Assembly (NCBI GenBank): GCA_037783545.1
Contig: JBBELK010000670.1
Span: forward strand, 1 to 64,000
Length of the DNA: 64,000 nt
Direction of reading: 5' to 3'
From: Henricia sp. BOLD:AAB3569
Taxonomy: Eukaryota > Echinodermata > Asteroidea > Spinulosida > Echinasteridae
The notes under the pieces are model-generated. The model was not told the origin of the DNA and made no database searches. It saw only the letters and a list, made by a program, of their open reading frames with translations. The position numbers and the translations under genes were made by a program. The stretch's first letter is position 1. Each line of letters opens with the position of its first letter. Shown in pieces: positions 23,900 through 35,916 of the stretch.

Positions 23900-26800
23900 G
23901 TGAGTCAACGGCCGTACAAATGTACACCAGCGCGGCGCAGGGTGTCCCAACAGCCACGGTTAGGGGAATAACCACGCAGCCGAGCTCCGTTTTCCCTAAA
24001 CTCTGAAATTTCTCCGTCATTTCCCAGCGAAAATCTGTCAATTTTGCATGACAAGTGCGGAATATATACAGTTTGGAGCATGCAACATTTGAAGTTGGTT
24101 GAAAAATTCCTTGATTTCCAAATTTGCCGGCATTTTGGACACACTTTGACATAATTCCCGTCACAATCTGGGGTGAGTCAACGGCCGTACAAATGTACAC
24201 CAGCGCGGCGCATGCGCAGGGTGTCCCAACAGCCACGGTTAGGGGAATAACCACGCAGCCGAGCTCCGTTTTCCCTAAACTCTGAAATTTCTCCGTCATT
24301 TCCCAGCGAAAATCTGTCAATTTTGCATGACAAGTGCGGAATATATACAGTTTGGAGCATGCACAATTTGAAGTTGGTTGGAAAATTCCTTGATTTCCAA
24401 ATTTGCCGGCATTTGGGACACACTTTGACCTAATTCCCGTAACAATCTGGGGTGAGTCAACGGCCGTACAAATGTACACCAGCGCGGCGCAGGGTGTCCC
24501 AACAGCCACGGTTAGGGGAATAACCACGCAGCCGAGCTCCGTTTTCCCTAAACTCTGAAATTTCTCCGTCATTTCCCAGCGAAAATCTGTCAATTTTGCA
24601 TGACAAGTGCGCAATATATACAGTTTGGAGCATGCAAAATTTGAAGTTGGTTGGAAAATTCCTTGATTTCCAAATTTGCCGGCATTTGGGACACACTTTG
24701 ACCTAATTCCCGTCACAATCTGGGGTGAGTCAACGGCCGTACAAATGTACACCAGCGCGGCGCAGGGTGTCCCAACAGCCACGGTTAGGGGAATAACCAC
24801 GCAGCCGAGCTCCGTTTTCCCTAAACTCTGAAATTTCTCCGTCATTTCCCAGCGAAAATCTGTCAATTTTTCATGACAAGTGCGGAATATATACAGTTTG
24901 GAGCATGCACAATTTGAAGTTGGTTGGAAAATTCCTTGATTTCCAAATTTGCCGGCATTTGGGACACGCTTTGACCTAATTCCCGTCACAATCTGGGGTG
25001 AGTCAACGGCCGTACAAATGTACACCAGCGCGGCGCAGGGTGTCCCAACAGCCACGGTTAGGGGAATAACCACGCAGCCGAGCTCCGTTTTCCCTAAACT
25101 CTGAAATTTCTCCGTCATTTCCCAGCGAAAATCTGTCAATTTTGCATGACAAGTGCGGAATATATACAGTTTGGAGCATGCAAAATTTGAAGTTGGTTGG
25201 AAAATTCCTTGATTTCCAAATTTGCCGGCATTTGGGACACACTTTGACCTAATTCCCGTCACAATCTGGGGTGAGTCAACGGCCGTACAAATGTACACCA
25301 GCGCGGCGCATGCGCAGGGTGTCCCAACAGCCACGGTTAGGGGAATAACCACGCAGCCGAGCTCCGTTTTCCCTAAACTCTGAAATTTCTCCGTCATTTC
25401 CCAGCGAAAATCTGTCAATTTTGCATGACAAGTGCGGAATATATACAGTTTGGAGCATGCAAAATTTGAAGTTGGTTGGAGAATTCCTTGATTTCCAAAT
25501 TTGCCGGCATTTGGGACACACTTTGACCTAATTCCCGTCACAATCTGGGGTGAGTCAACGGCCGTACAAATGTACACCAGCGCGGCGCAGGGTGTCCCAA
25601 CAGCCACGGTTAGGGGAATAACCACGCAGCCGAGCTCCGTTTTCCCTAAACTCTGAAATTTCTCCGTCATTTCCCAGTTAAAATCTGTCAATTTTGCATG
25701 ACAAGTGCGGAATATATACAGTTTGGAGCATGCAAAATTTGAAGTTGGTTGGAAAATTCCTTGATTTCCAAATTTGCCGGCATTTGGGACACACTTTGAC
25801 CTAATTCCCGTCACAATCTGGGGTGAGTCAACGGCCGGACAAATGTACACCAGCGAGGCGCAGGGTGTCCCAACAGCCACGGTTAGGGGAATAACCACGC
25901 AGCCGAGCTCCGTTTTCCCTAAACTCTGAAATTTCTCCGTCATTTCCCAGCGAAAATCTGTCAATTTTGCATGACAAGTGCGGAATATATACAGTTTGGA
26001 GCATGCACAATTTGAAGTTGGTTGGAAAATTCCTTGATTTCCAAATTTGCCGGCATTTGGGACACACTTTGACCTAATTCACGTCACAATCTGGGGTGAG
26101 TCAACGGCCGTACAAATGTACACCAGCGCGGCGCAGGGTGTCCCAACAGCCACGGTTAGGGGAATAACCACGCAGCCGAGCTCCGTTTTCCCTAAACTCT
26201 GAAATTTCTCCGTCATTTCCCAGCGAAAATCTGTCAATTTTGCATGACAAGTGCGGAATATATACAGTTTGGAGCATGCAAAATTTGAAGTTGGTTGGAA
26301 AATTCCTTGATTTCCAAATTTGCCGGCATTTGGGACACACTTTGACCTAATTCCCGTCACAATCTGGGGTGAGTCAACGGCCGTACAAATGTACACCAGA
26401 GCGGCGCGGGGTGTCCCAACAGCCACGGTTATGGGAATAACCACGTAGCCGAGCTCCGTTTTCCCTAAACTCTGAAATTTCTCTGTCATTTCCCAGCGAA
26501 AATCTGTCAATTTTGCATGACAAGTGCGGAATATATACAGTTTGGAGCATGCAAAATTTGAAGTTGGTTGGAAAATTCCTTGATTTCCAAATTTGCCGGC
26601 ATTTGGGACACACTTTGACCTAATTCCCGTCACAATCTGGGGTGAGTCAACGGCCGTACAAATGTACACCAGCGCGGCGCAGGGTGTCCCAACAGCCACG
26701 GTTATGGGAATAACCACGTAGCCGAGCTCCGTTTTCCCTAAACTCTGAAATTTCTCCGTCATTTCCGAACGAAAATCTGTCAATTTTGCATGACAAGTGC

Positions 26801-27709
26801 GGAATATATACAGTTTGGAGCATGCAAAATTGAAGTTGGTTGGAAAATTCCTTGATTTCCAAATTTGCCGGCATTTGGGACACACTTTGACGTAATTCCC
26901 GTCACAATCTGGGGTGAGTCAACGGCCGTACAAATGTACACCAGCGCGGCGCAGGGTGTCCCAACAGCCACGGTTAGGGGAATAACCACGCAGCCGAGCT
27001 CCGTTTTCCCTAAACTCTGAAATTTCTCCGTCATTTCCCAGCGAAAATCTGTCAATTTTGCATGACAAGTGCGGAATATATACAGTTTGGAGCATGCGAA
27101 ATTTGAAGTTGGTTGGAAAATTCCTTGATTTCCAAATTTGCCGGCATTTGGGACACACTTTGACCTAATTCCCGTCACAATCTGGGGTGAGTAAACGGCC
27201 GTACAAATGTACACCAGCGCGGCGCAGGGTGTCCCAACAGCCACGGTTAGGGGAATAACCACGTAGCCGAGCTCCGTTTTCCCTAAACTCTGAAATTTCT
27301 CCGTCATTTCCCAGCGAAAATCTGTCAATTTTGCATGACAAGTGCGGAATATATACAGTTTGGAGCATGCAAAATTTGAAGTTGGTTGGAAAATTCCTTG
27401 ATTTCCAAATTTGCCGGCATTTGGGACATACTTTGATCTAATTCCCGTCACAATCTGGGGTGAGTCAACGGCCGTACAAATGTACACCAGCGCGGCGCAG
27501 GGTGTCCCAACAGCCACGGTTATGGGAATAACCACGTAGCCGAGCTCCGTTTTCCCTAAACTCTGAAATTTCTCCGTCATTTCCAAACGAAAATCTGTCA
27601 ATTTTGCATGACAAGTGCGGAATATATACAGTTTGGAGCATGCAAAATTTGAAGTTGGTTGGAAAATTCCTTGATTTCCAAATTTGCCGGCATTTGGGAC
27701 ACACTTTGA

Positions 27710-28020
27710 CCTAATTCCCGTCACAATCTGACTCAACGGCCGTACAAATGTACCCCAGCGCGGCGCAGGGTGTCCCAACAGCCACGGTTATGGGAATAAC
27801 CACGCAGCCGAGCTCCGTTTTCCCTAAACTCTGAAATTTCTCCGTCATTTCCAAGCGAAAATCTGTCAATTTTGCATGACAAGTGCGGAATATATACAGT
27901 TTGGAGCATGCAAAATTTGAAGTTGGTTGGAAAATTCCTTGATTTCCAAATTTGCCGGCATTTGGGACACACTTTGACCTAATTCCCGTCACAATCTGAG
28001 TCAACGGCCGTACAAATGTA
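27710..28020. repeat. Two junctions with 5-bp deletions
   Basis: At the starts of two consecutive monomers (near 27728 and 27996) CTGGGGTGAGTCAAC is shortened to CTGACTCAAC and CTGAGTCAAC. Both lose GGGTG-type bases and both still contain an AP-1-type heptamer (TGACTCA or TGAGTCA). The donor-like GTGAGT is lost in both. Confidence 0.8.
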
Positions 28021-28268
28021 CACCAGCGCGGCGCAGGGTGTCCCAACAGCCACGGTTAGGGGAATAACCACGCACCCGAGCTCCGTTTTCCCTAAACTCT
28101 GAAATTTCTCCGTCATTTCCAAGCGAAAATCTGTCAATTTTGCATGACAAGTGCGGAATATATACAGTTTGGAGCATGCAAAATTTGAAGTTGGTTGGAA
28201 AATTCCTTGATTTCCAAATTTGCCGGCATTTGGGACACACTTTGACCTAATTCTCGTCACAATCTGGG

Positions 28269-31200
28269 GTGAGTCAACGGCCGTACAAATGTACACCAGC
28301 GCGGCGCAGGGTGTACCAACAGCCACGGTTAGGGGAATAACCACGCAGCCGAGCTCCGTTTTCCCTAAACTCTGAAATTTCTCCGTCATATCCCAACGAA
28401 AATCTGTCAATTTTGCATGACAAGTGCGGAATATATACAGTTTGGAGCATGCAAAATTGAAGTTGGCTGGAAAATTCCTTGATTTCCAAATTTGCCGGCA
28501 TTTGTGACACACTTTGACCTAATTCCCGTCACAATCTGGGGTGAGTCAACGGCCGTACAAATGTACACCAGCGCGGCGCAGGGTGTCCCAACAGCCACGG
28601 TTAGGGGAATAACCATGTAGCCGAGCTCCGTTTTCCCTAAACTCTAAAATTTCTCCGTCATTTCCCAGCGAAAAGCTGTCAATTTTGCATGACAAGTGCG
28701 GAATATATACAGTTTGGAGCATGCAAAATTTGAAGTTGGTTGGAAAATTCCTTGATTTCCAAATTTGCCGGCATTTGGAACACACTTTGACCTAATTCCC
28801 GTCACAATCTGGGGTGAGTCAACGGCCGTACAAATGTACACCAGCGCGGCGCAGGGTGTCCCAACAGCCACGGTTAGGGGAATAACCACGTAGCCGAGCT
28901 CCGTTTTCCCTAAACTCTGAAATTTCTCCGTCATTTCCCAGCGAAAATCTGTCAATTTTGCATGACAAGTGCGGAATGTATACAGTTTGGAGCATGCAAA
29001 ATTTGAAGTTGGTTGGAAAATTCCTTGATTTCCAAATTTGCCGGCATTTGGTACACACTTTGACCTAATTCCTGTCACAATCTGGGGTGAGTCAACGGCC
29101 GTACAAATGTACCCCAGCGCGGCGCAGGGTTTCCAAACAGCCACGGTTAGGGGAATAACCACGTAGCCGAGCTCCGTTTTCCCTAAACTCTGAAATTTCT
29201 CCATCATTTCCCAGCGAAAATCTGTCAATTTTGCATGACAAGTGCGGAATATATACAGTTTTGAGCATGCAAAATTTGAAGTTGGTTGGAAAATTCCTTG
29301 ATTTCCAAATTTGCCGGCATTTGGGACACACTTTGACCTAATTCCCGTCACAATCTGGGGTGAGTCAACGGCCGTACAAATGTACACCAGCGCGGTGCAG
29401 GGTGTCCCAACAGCCACGGTTAGGGGAATAACCACGTAGCCGAGTTCCGTTTTCCCTAAACTCTGAAATTTCTCCGTCATTTCCCAGCGAAAATCTGTCA
29501 ATTTTGCATGACAAGTGCGGAATATATACAGTTTGGAGCATGCAAAATTTGAAGTTGGTTGGAAAATTCCTTGATTTCCAAATTTGCCGGCATTTGGGAC
29601 ACACTTTGACCTAATTCCCGTCACAATCTGGGGTGAGTCAACGGCCGTACAAATGTACACCAGCGCGGCGCAGGGTGTCCCAACAGCCACGGTTATGGGA
29701 ATAACCACGTAGCCGAGCTCCGTTTTCCCTAAACTCTGAAATTTCTCCGTCATTTCCCAACGAAAATCTGTCAATTTTGCATGACAAGTGCGGAATATAT
29801 ACAGTTTGGAGCATGCAAAATTTGAAGTTGGTTGGAAAATTCCTTGATTTCCAAATTTGCCGGCATTTGGGACACACTTTGACCTAATTCTCGTCACAAT
29901 CTGGGGTGAGTCAACGGCCGTACAAATGTACACCAGCGCGGCGCAGGGTGTCCCAACTGCCACGGTTAGGGGAATAACCACGTAGCCGAGCTCCGTTTTC
30001 CCTAAACTCTGAAATTTCTCCGTCATATCCCAACGAAAATCTGTCAATTTTGCATTACAAGTGCGGAATATATACAGTTTGGAGCATGCAAAATTGAAGT
30101 TGGCTGGAAAATTCCTTGATTTCCAAATTTGCCGGCATTTGGGACACACTTTGACCTAATTCCCGTCACAATCTGGGGTGAGTCAACGGCCGTACAAATG
30201 TACACCAGCGCGGCGCAGGGTGTCCCAACAGCCACGGTTAGGGGAATAACCATGTAGCCGAGCTCCGTTTTCCCTAAACTCTAAATTTTCTCCGTAATTT
30301 CCCAGCGAAAAGCTGTCAATTTTGCATGACAAGTGCGGAATGTATACAGTTTGGAGCATGCAAAATTTGAAGTTGGTTGGAAAATTCCTTGATTTCCAAA
30401 TTTGCCGGCATTTGGAACACACTTTGACCTAATTCCCGTCACAATCTGGGGTGAGTCAACGGCCGTACAAATGTACACCAGCGCGGCGCAGGGTGTCCCA
30501 ACAGCCACGGTTAGGGGAATAACCACGTAGCCGAGCTCCGTTTTCCCTAAACTCTGAAATTTCTCCGTCATTTCCCAGCGAAAATCTGTCAATTTTGCAC
30601 GACAAGTGCGGAATATATACAGTTTGGAGCATGCAAATTTTGAAGTTGGTTGGAAAATTCCTTGATTTCCAAATTTGCCGGCATTTGGGACACACTTTGA
30701 CCTAATTCCCGTCACAATCTGGGGTGAGTCAACGGCCGTACAAATGTACACCAGCGCGGTGCAGGGTGTCCCAACAGCCACGGTTAGGGGAATAACCACG
30801 TAGCCGAGTTCCGTTTTCCCTAAACTCTGAAATTTCTCCGTCATTTCCCAGCGAAAATCTGTCAATTTTGCATGACAAGTGCGGAATATATACAGTTTGG
30901 AGCATGCAAAATTTGAAGTTGGTTGGAAAATTCCTTGATTTCCAAATTTGCCGGCATTTGGGACACACTTTGACCTAATTCCCGTCACAATCTGGGGTGA
31001 GTCAACGGCCGTACAAATGTACACCAGCGCGGCGCAGGGTGTCCCAACAGCCACGGTTATGGGAATAACCACGTAGCCGAGCTCCGTTTTCCCTAAACTC
31101 TGAAATTTCTCCGTCATTTCCCAACGAAAATCTGTCAATTTTGCATGACAAGTGCGGAATATATACAGTTTGGAGCATGCAAAATTTGAAGTTGGTTGGA

Positions 31201-31269
31201 AAATTCCTTGATTTCCAAATTTGCCGGCATTTGGGACACACTTTGACCTAATTCTCGTCACAATCTGGG
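28269..31269. repeat. 6-mer (1637 bp) followed by 5-mer (1364 bp) HOR derivative
   Basis: The block 28269-29905 runs: CATATCCC with a -1 deletion; CATGTAG with AAAGCTGTC; a GTATAC unit; a GTACCCC unit; GGTGC with GAGTTCC; GTTATGGG with TTCTCG. The block 29906-31269 repeats the order, with one GCACGAC unit replacing the two central members. Both lengths are multiples of 273 minus 1, from the shared deletion. The 5-mer looks like a product of unequal exchange within the 6-mer. Confidence 0.78.
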
Positions 31270-32088
31270 GTGAGTCAACGGCCGTACAAATGTACACCAG
31301 CGCGGCGCAGGGTGTCCCAACAGCCACGGTTAGGGGAATAACCACGTAGCCGAGCTCCGTTTTCCCTAAACTCTGAAATTTCTCCGTCATATCCCAACGA
31401 AAATCTGTCAATTTTGCATTACAAGTGCGGAATATATACAGTTTGGAGCATGCAAAATTGAAGTTGGCTGGAAAATTCCTTGATTTCCAAATTTGCCGGC
31501 ATTTGGGACACACTTTGACCTAATTCCCGTCACAATCTGGGGTGAGTCAACGGCCGTACAAATGTACACCAGCGCGGCGCAGGGTGTCCCAACAGCCACG
31601 GTTAGGGGAATAACCATGTAGCCGAGCTCCGTTTTCCCTAAACTCTAAATTTTCTCCGTAATTTCCCAGCGAAAAGCTGTCAATTTTGCATGACAAGTGC
31701 GGAATATATACAGTTTGGAGCATGCACAATTTGAAGTTGGTTGGAAAATTCCTTGATTTCCAAATTTGCCGGCATTTGGAACACACTTTGACCTAATTCC
31801 CGTCACAATCTGGGGTGAGTCAACGGCCGTACAAATGTACACCAGCGCGGCGCAGGGTGTCCCAACAGCCACGGTTAGGGGAATAACCACGTAGCCGAGC
31901 TCCGTTTTCCCTAAACTCTGAAATTTCTCCGTCATTTCCCAGCGAAAATCTGTCAATTTTGCACGACAAGTGCGGAATATATACAGTTTGGAGCATGCAA
32001 AATTTGAAGTTGGTTGGAAAAAAACCTTGATTTCCAAATTTGCCGGCATTTGGGACACACTTTGACCTAATTCCCGTCACAATCTGGG

Positions 32089-33180
32089 GTGAGTCAACGG
32101 CCGTACAAATGTACACTAGCGCGGTGCAGGGTGTCCCAACAGCCACGGTTAGGGGAATAACCACGTAGCCGAGCTCCGTTTTCCCTAAACTCTGAAATTT
32201 ATCCGTCATTTCCCAGCGAAAATCTGTCAATTTTGCATGACAAGTGCGGAATATATACAGTTTGGAGCATGCAAAATTTGAAGTTGGTTGGAAAATTCCT
32301 TGATCTCCAAATTTGCCGGCATTTGGGACACACTTTGACCTAAATCCCGTCACAATCTGGGGTGAGTCAACGGCCGTACAAATGTACACCAGCGCGGCGC
32401 AGGGTGTCCCAACAGCCACGGTTAGGGGAATAACCACGTAGCCGAGCTCCGTTTTCCCTAAACTCTGAAATTTCTCCGTCATTTCCCAGCGAAAATCTGT
32501 CAATTTTGCACGACAAGTGCGGAATATATACAGTTTGGAGCATGCAAATTTTGAAGTTGGTTGGAAAATTCCTTGATTTCCAAATTTGCCGGCATTTGGG
32601 ACACACTTTGACCTAATTCCCGTCACAATCTGGGGTGAGTCAACGGCCGTACAAATGTACACCAGCGCGGTGCAGGGTGTCCCAACAGCCACGGTTAGGG
32701 GAATAACCACGTAGCCGAGTTCCGTTTTCCCTAAACTCTGAAATTTCTCCGTCATTTCCCAGCGAAAATCTGTCAATTTTGCATGACAAGTGCGGAATAT
32801 ATACAGTTTGGAGCATGCAAAATTTGAAGTTGGTTGGAAAATTCCTTGATTTCCAAATTTGCCGGCATTTGGGACACACTTTGACCTAATTCCCGTCACA
32901 ATCTGGGGTGAGTCAACGGCCGTACAAATGTACACCAGCGCGGCGCAGGGTGTCCCAACAGCCACGGTTATGGGAATAACCACGTAGCCGAGCTCCGTTT
33001 TCCCTAAACTCTGAAATTTCTCCGTCATTTCCCAACGAAAATCTGTCAATTTTGCATGACAAGTGCGGAATATATACAGTTTGGAGCATGCAAAATTTGA
33101 AGTTGGTTGGAAAATTCCTTGATCTCCAAATTTGCCGGCATTTGGGACACACTTTGACCTAATTCCCGTCACAATCTGGG
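32089..33180. repeat. 4-mer HOR block, 1092 bp
   Basis: The monomer at 32089 (ACACTAGC, TTATCCG, GATCTCC) is followed by three monomers that match 30451-31269 (GCACGAC; GAGTTCCG; GTTATGGG). At 33181 the ACACTAGC monomer appears again, so at least one full 4-mer period is visible. Confidence 0.7.
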
Positions 33181-34430
33181 GTGAGTCAACGGCCGTACAA
33201 ATGTACACTAGCGCGGTGCAGGGTGTCCCAACAGCCACGGTTAGGGGAATAACCACGTAGCCGAGCTCCGTTTTCCCTAAACTCTGAAATTTATCCGTCA
33301 TTTCCCAGCGAAAATCTGTCAATTTTGCATGACAAGTGCGGAATATATACAGTTTGGAGCATGCAAAATTTGAAGTTGGTTGGAAAATTCCTTGATCTCC
33401 AAATTTGCCGGCATTTGGGACACACTTTGACCTAAATCCCGTCACAATCTGGGGTGAGTCAACGGCCGTACAAATGTACACCAGCGCGGCGCAGGGTGTC
33501 CCAACAGCCACGGTTAGGGGAATAACCACGTAGCCGAGCTCCGTTTTCCCTAAACTCTGAAATTTCTCCGTCATTTCCCAGCGAAAATCTGTCAATTTTG
33601 CATGACAAGTGCGGAATGTATACAGTTTGGAGCATGCAAAATTTGAAGTTGGTTGGAAAATTCCTTGATTTCCAAATTTGCCGGCATTTGGGACACACTT
33701 TGACCTAATTCCTGTCACAATCTGGGGTGAGTCAACGGCCGTACAAATGTACCCCAGCGCGGCGCAGGGTTTCCCAACAGCCACGGTTAGGGGAATAACC
33801 ACGTAGCCGAGCTCCGTTTTCCCTAAACTCTGAAATTTCTCCGTCATTTCCCAGCGAAAATCTGTCAATTTTGCATGACAAGTGCGGAATGTATACAGTT
33901 TGGAGCATGCAAAATTTGAAGTTGGTTGGAAAATTCCTTGATTTCCAAATTTGTCGGCATTTGGGACACACTTTGACCTAATTCCTGTCACAATCTGGGG
34001 TGAGTCAACGGCCGTACAAATGTACCCCAGCGCGGCGCAGGGTTTCCCAACAGCCACGGTTAGGGGAATAACCACGTAGCCGAGCTCCGTTTTCCCTAAA
34101 CTCTGAAATTTCTCCGTCATTTCCCAGCGAAAATCTGTCAATTTTGCATGACAAGTGCGGAATATATACAGTTTTGAGCATGCACAATTTGAAGTTGGTT
34201 GGAAAATTCCTTGATTTCCAAATTTGCCGGCATTTGGGACACACTTTGACCTAATTCCCGTCACAATCTGGGTTGAGTCAACGGCCGTATAAATGTACAC
34301 CAGCGCGGCGCATGCGCAGGGTGTCCCAACAGCCACGGTTAGGGTAATAACCACGCAGCCGAGCTCCGTTTTCCCTAAACTCTGAAATTTCTCCGTCATT
34401 TCCCAGCGAAAATCTGTCAATTTTGCATGA

Positions 34431-34436
34431 CACGTG
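34431..34436. promoter_or_regulatory. CACGTG E-box/G-box created by substitution (example)
   Basis: A single A-to-C change (GACAAGTGC to GACACGTGC) creates the CACGTG palindrome bound by bHLH or plant bZIP factors. I count it in 17 monomers of domain III and in the monomer at 59495. It may be a neutral HOR marker. Confidence 0.25.
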
Positions 34437-34824
34437 CGGAATATATACAGTTTGGAGCATGCAAATTTTTAAGTTGGTTTGAAAATTCCTTGATTTCCAA
34501 ATTTGCCGGCATTTGGGACACACTTTGACCTAATTCCCGTCACAATCTGGGGTGAGTCAACGGCCGTACAAATGTACACCAGCGCGGTGCAGGGTGTCCC
34601 AACAGCCACGGTTAGGGGAATAACCACGTAGCCGAGCTCCGTTTTCACTAAACTCTGAAATTTCTCGGTCATTTCCCAGCGAAAATCTGTCAATTTTGCA
34701 TGACACGTGCGGAATATATACAGTTTGGAGCATGCAAATTTTGAAGTTGGTTGGAAAATTCCTTGATTTCCAAATTTGCCGGCATTTGGGACACACTTTG
34801 ACCTAATTCCCGTCACAATCTGGG

Positions 34825-35916
34825 GTGAGTCAACGGCCGTACAAATGTACACCAGCTCGGAGCAGGGTGTCCCAACAGCCACGGTTAGGGGAATAACCAT
34901 GCAGCCGAGCTCCGTTTTCCCTAAACTCTGAAAATTATCCGTCATTTCCCAGCGAAAATCTGTCAATTTTGCATGACAAGTGCGGAATATATACAGTTTG
35001 GAGCATGCAAAATTTGAAGTTGGTTGGAAAATTCCTTGATTTCCAAATTTGCCGGCATTTGGGACACACTTTGACCTAATTCCCGTCACAATTTGGGGTG
35101 AGTCAACGGCCGTACAAATGTACACCAGCGCGGCGCAGGGTGTCCCAACAGCCACGGTTAGGGTAATAACCACGCAGCCGAGCTCCGTTTTCCCTAAACT
35201 CTGAAATTTCTCCGTCATTTCCCAGCGAAAATCTGTCAATTTTGCATGACACGTGCGGAATATATACAGTTTGGAGCATGCAAATTTTTAAGTTGGTTGG
35301 AAAATTCCTTGATTTCCAAATTTGCCGGCATTTGGGACACACTTTGACCTAATTCCCGTCACAATCTGGGGTGAGTCAACGGCCGTACAAATGTACACCA
35401 GCTCGGCGCAGGGTGTCCCAACAGCCACGGTTAGGGGAATAACCATGCAGCCGAGCTCCGTTTTCCCTAAACTCTGAAAATTCTCCGTCATTTCCCAGCG
35501 AAAATCTGTCAATTTTGCATGACAAGTGCGGAATATATACAGTTTGGAGCATGCAAAATTTGAAGTTGGTTGGAAAATTCCTTGATTTCCAAATTTGCCG
35601 GCATTTGGGACACACTTTGACCTAATTCCCGTCACAATTTGGGGTGAGTCAACGGCCGTACAAATGTACACCAGCGCGGCGCAGGGTGTCCCAACAGCCA
35701 CAGTTAGGGTAATAACCACGCAGCCGAGCTCCGTTTTCCCTAAACTCTGAAATTTCTCCGTCATTTCCCAGCGAAAATCTGTCAATTTTGCATGACACGT
35801 GCGGAATATATACAGTTTGGAGCATGCAAATTTTTAAGTTGGTTGGAAAATTCCTTGATTTCCAAATTTGCCGGCATTTGGGACACACTTTGACCTAATT
35901 CCCGTCACAATCTGGG
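34825..35916. repeat. 2-mer HOR, two copies (546 bp each)
   Basis: A dimer of an AGCTCGG-type monomer (CATGCAG, AATTTGGGG at the end) and a GTTAGGGTAAT/CACGTGC/TTTTTAAG monomer is present at 34825-35370 and again at 35371-35916. A third relative lies at 42766-43311, with AGTTCGG and TTTGTAAG. Confidence 0.8.

Larger units (their letters stand above)
1..26095. repeat. Array domain I (P-Q-R-S modules and 5-mer HOR)
   Basis: This segment is defined by linked variants that recur in a fixed order. P monomers (TGCAGAATAT with GCATT) start at 1175, 7218, 8856, 11592, 12957, 14867, 18428, 20345 and 22808. Q monomers (CCGTTATTT) usually follow. R monomers (GTGCGCAAT, usually with CCATAAAC) follow Q. 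S monomers (TTTTTCATGAC with GCACAATTT) often come next, at 1994, 8037, 12411, 14321, 21164, 23627 and 24725. Between the modules lie blocks with GCTTTCC and CACGTAG variants that form the 1371-bp HOR. Fourteen 279/280-bp monomers occur here. Confidence 0.85.
26096..34272. repeat. Array domain II (GTTATGGG and CACGTAG variants)
   Basis: This segment lacks P-Q-R-S modules. No +6 monomer starts between 25271 and 34273, the largest such gap in the window. Common alleles are GTTATGGG, CACGTAG, TTCTCGTCA, CATATCCCAAC, GAGTTCCG and a 1-bp deletion giving CAAAATTGAAG (monomers at 26642, 28269, 29906 and 31270). Two consecutive junctions, near 27728 and 27996, have each lost five bases. Confidence 0.8.

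Noticed and set aside
32010..32035. A7 run near 32019 as a transposon or poly-A remnant
   Set aside because: It is a local change of GGAAAATTCC to GGAAAAAAACC (+1 bp) inside an otherwise normal monomer, with no inserted sequence.
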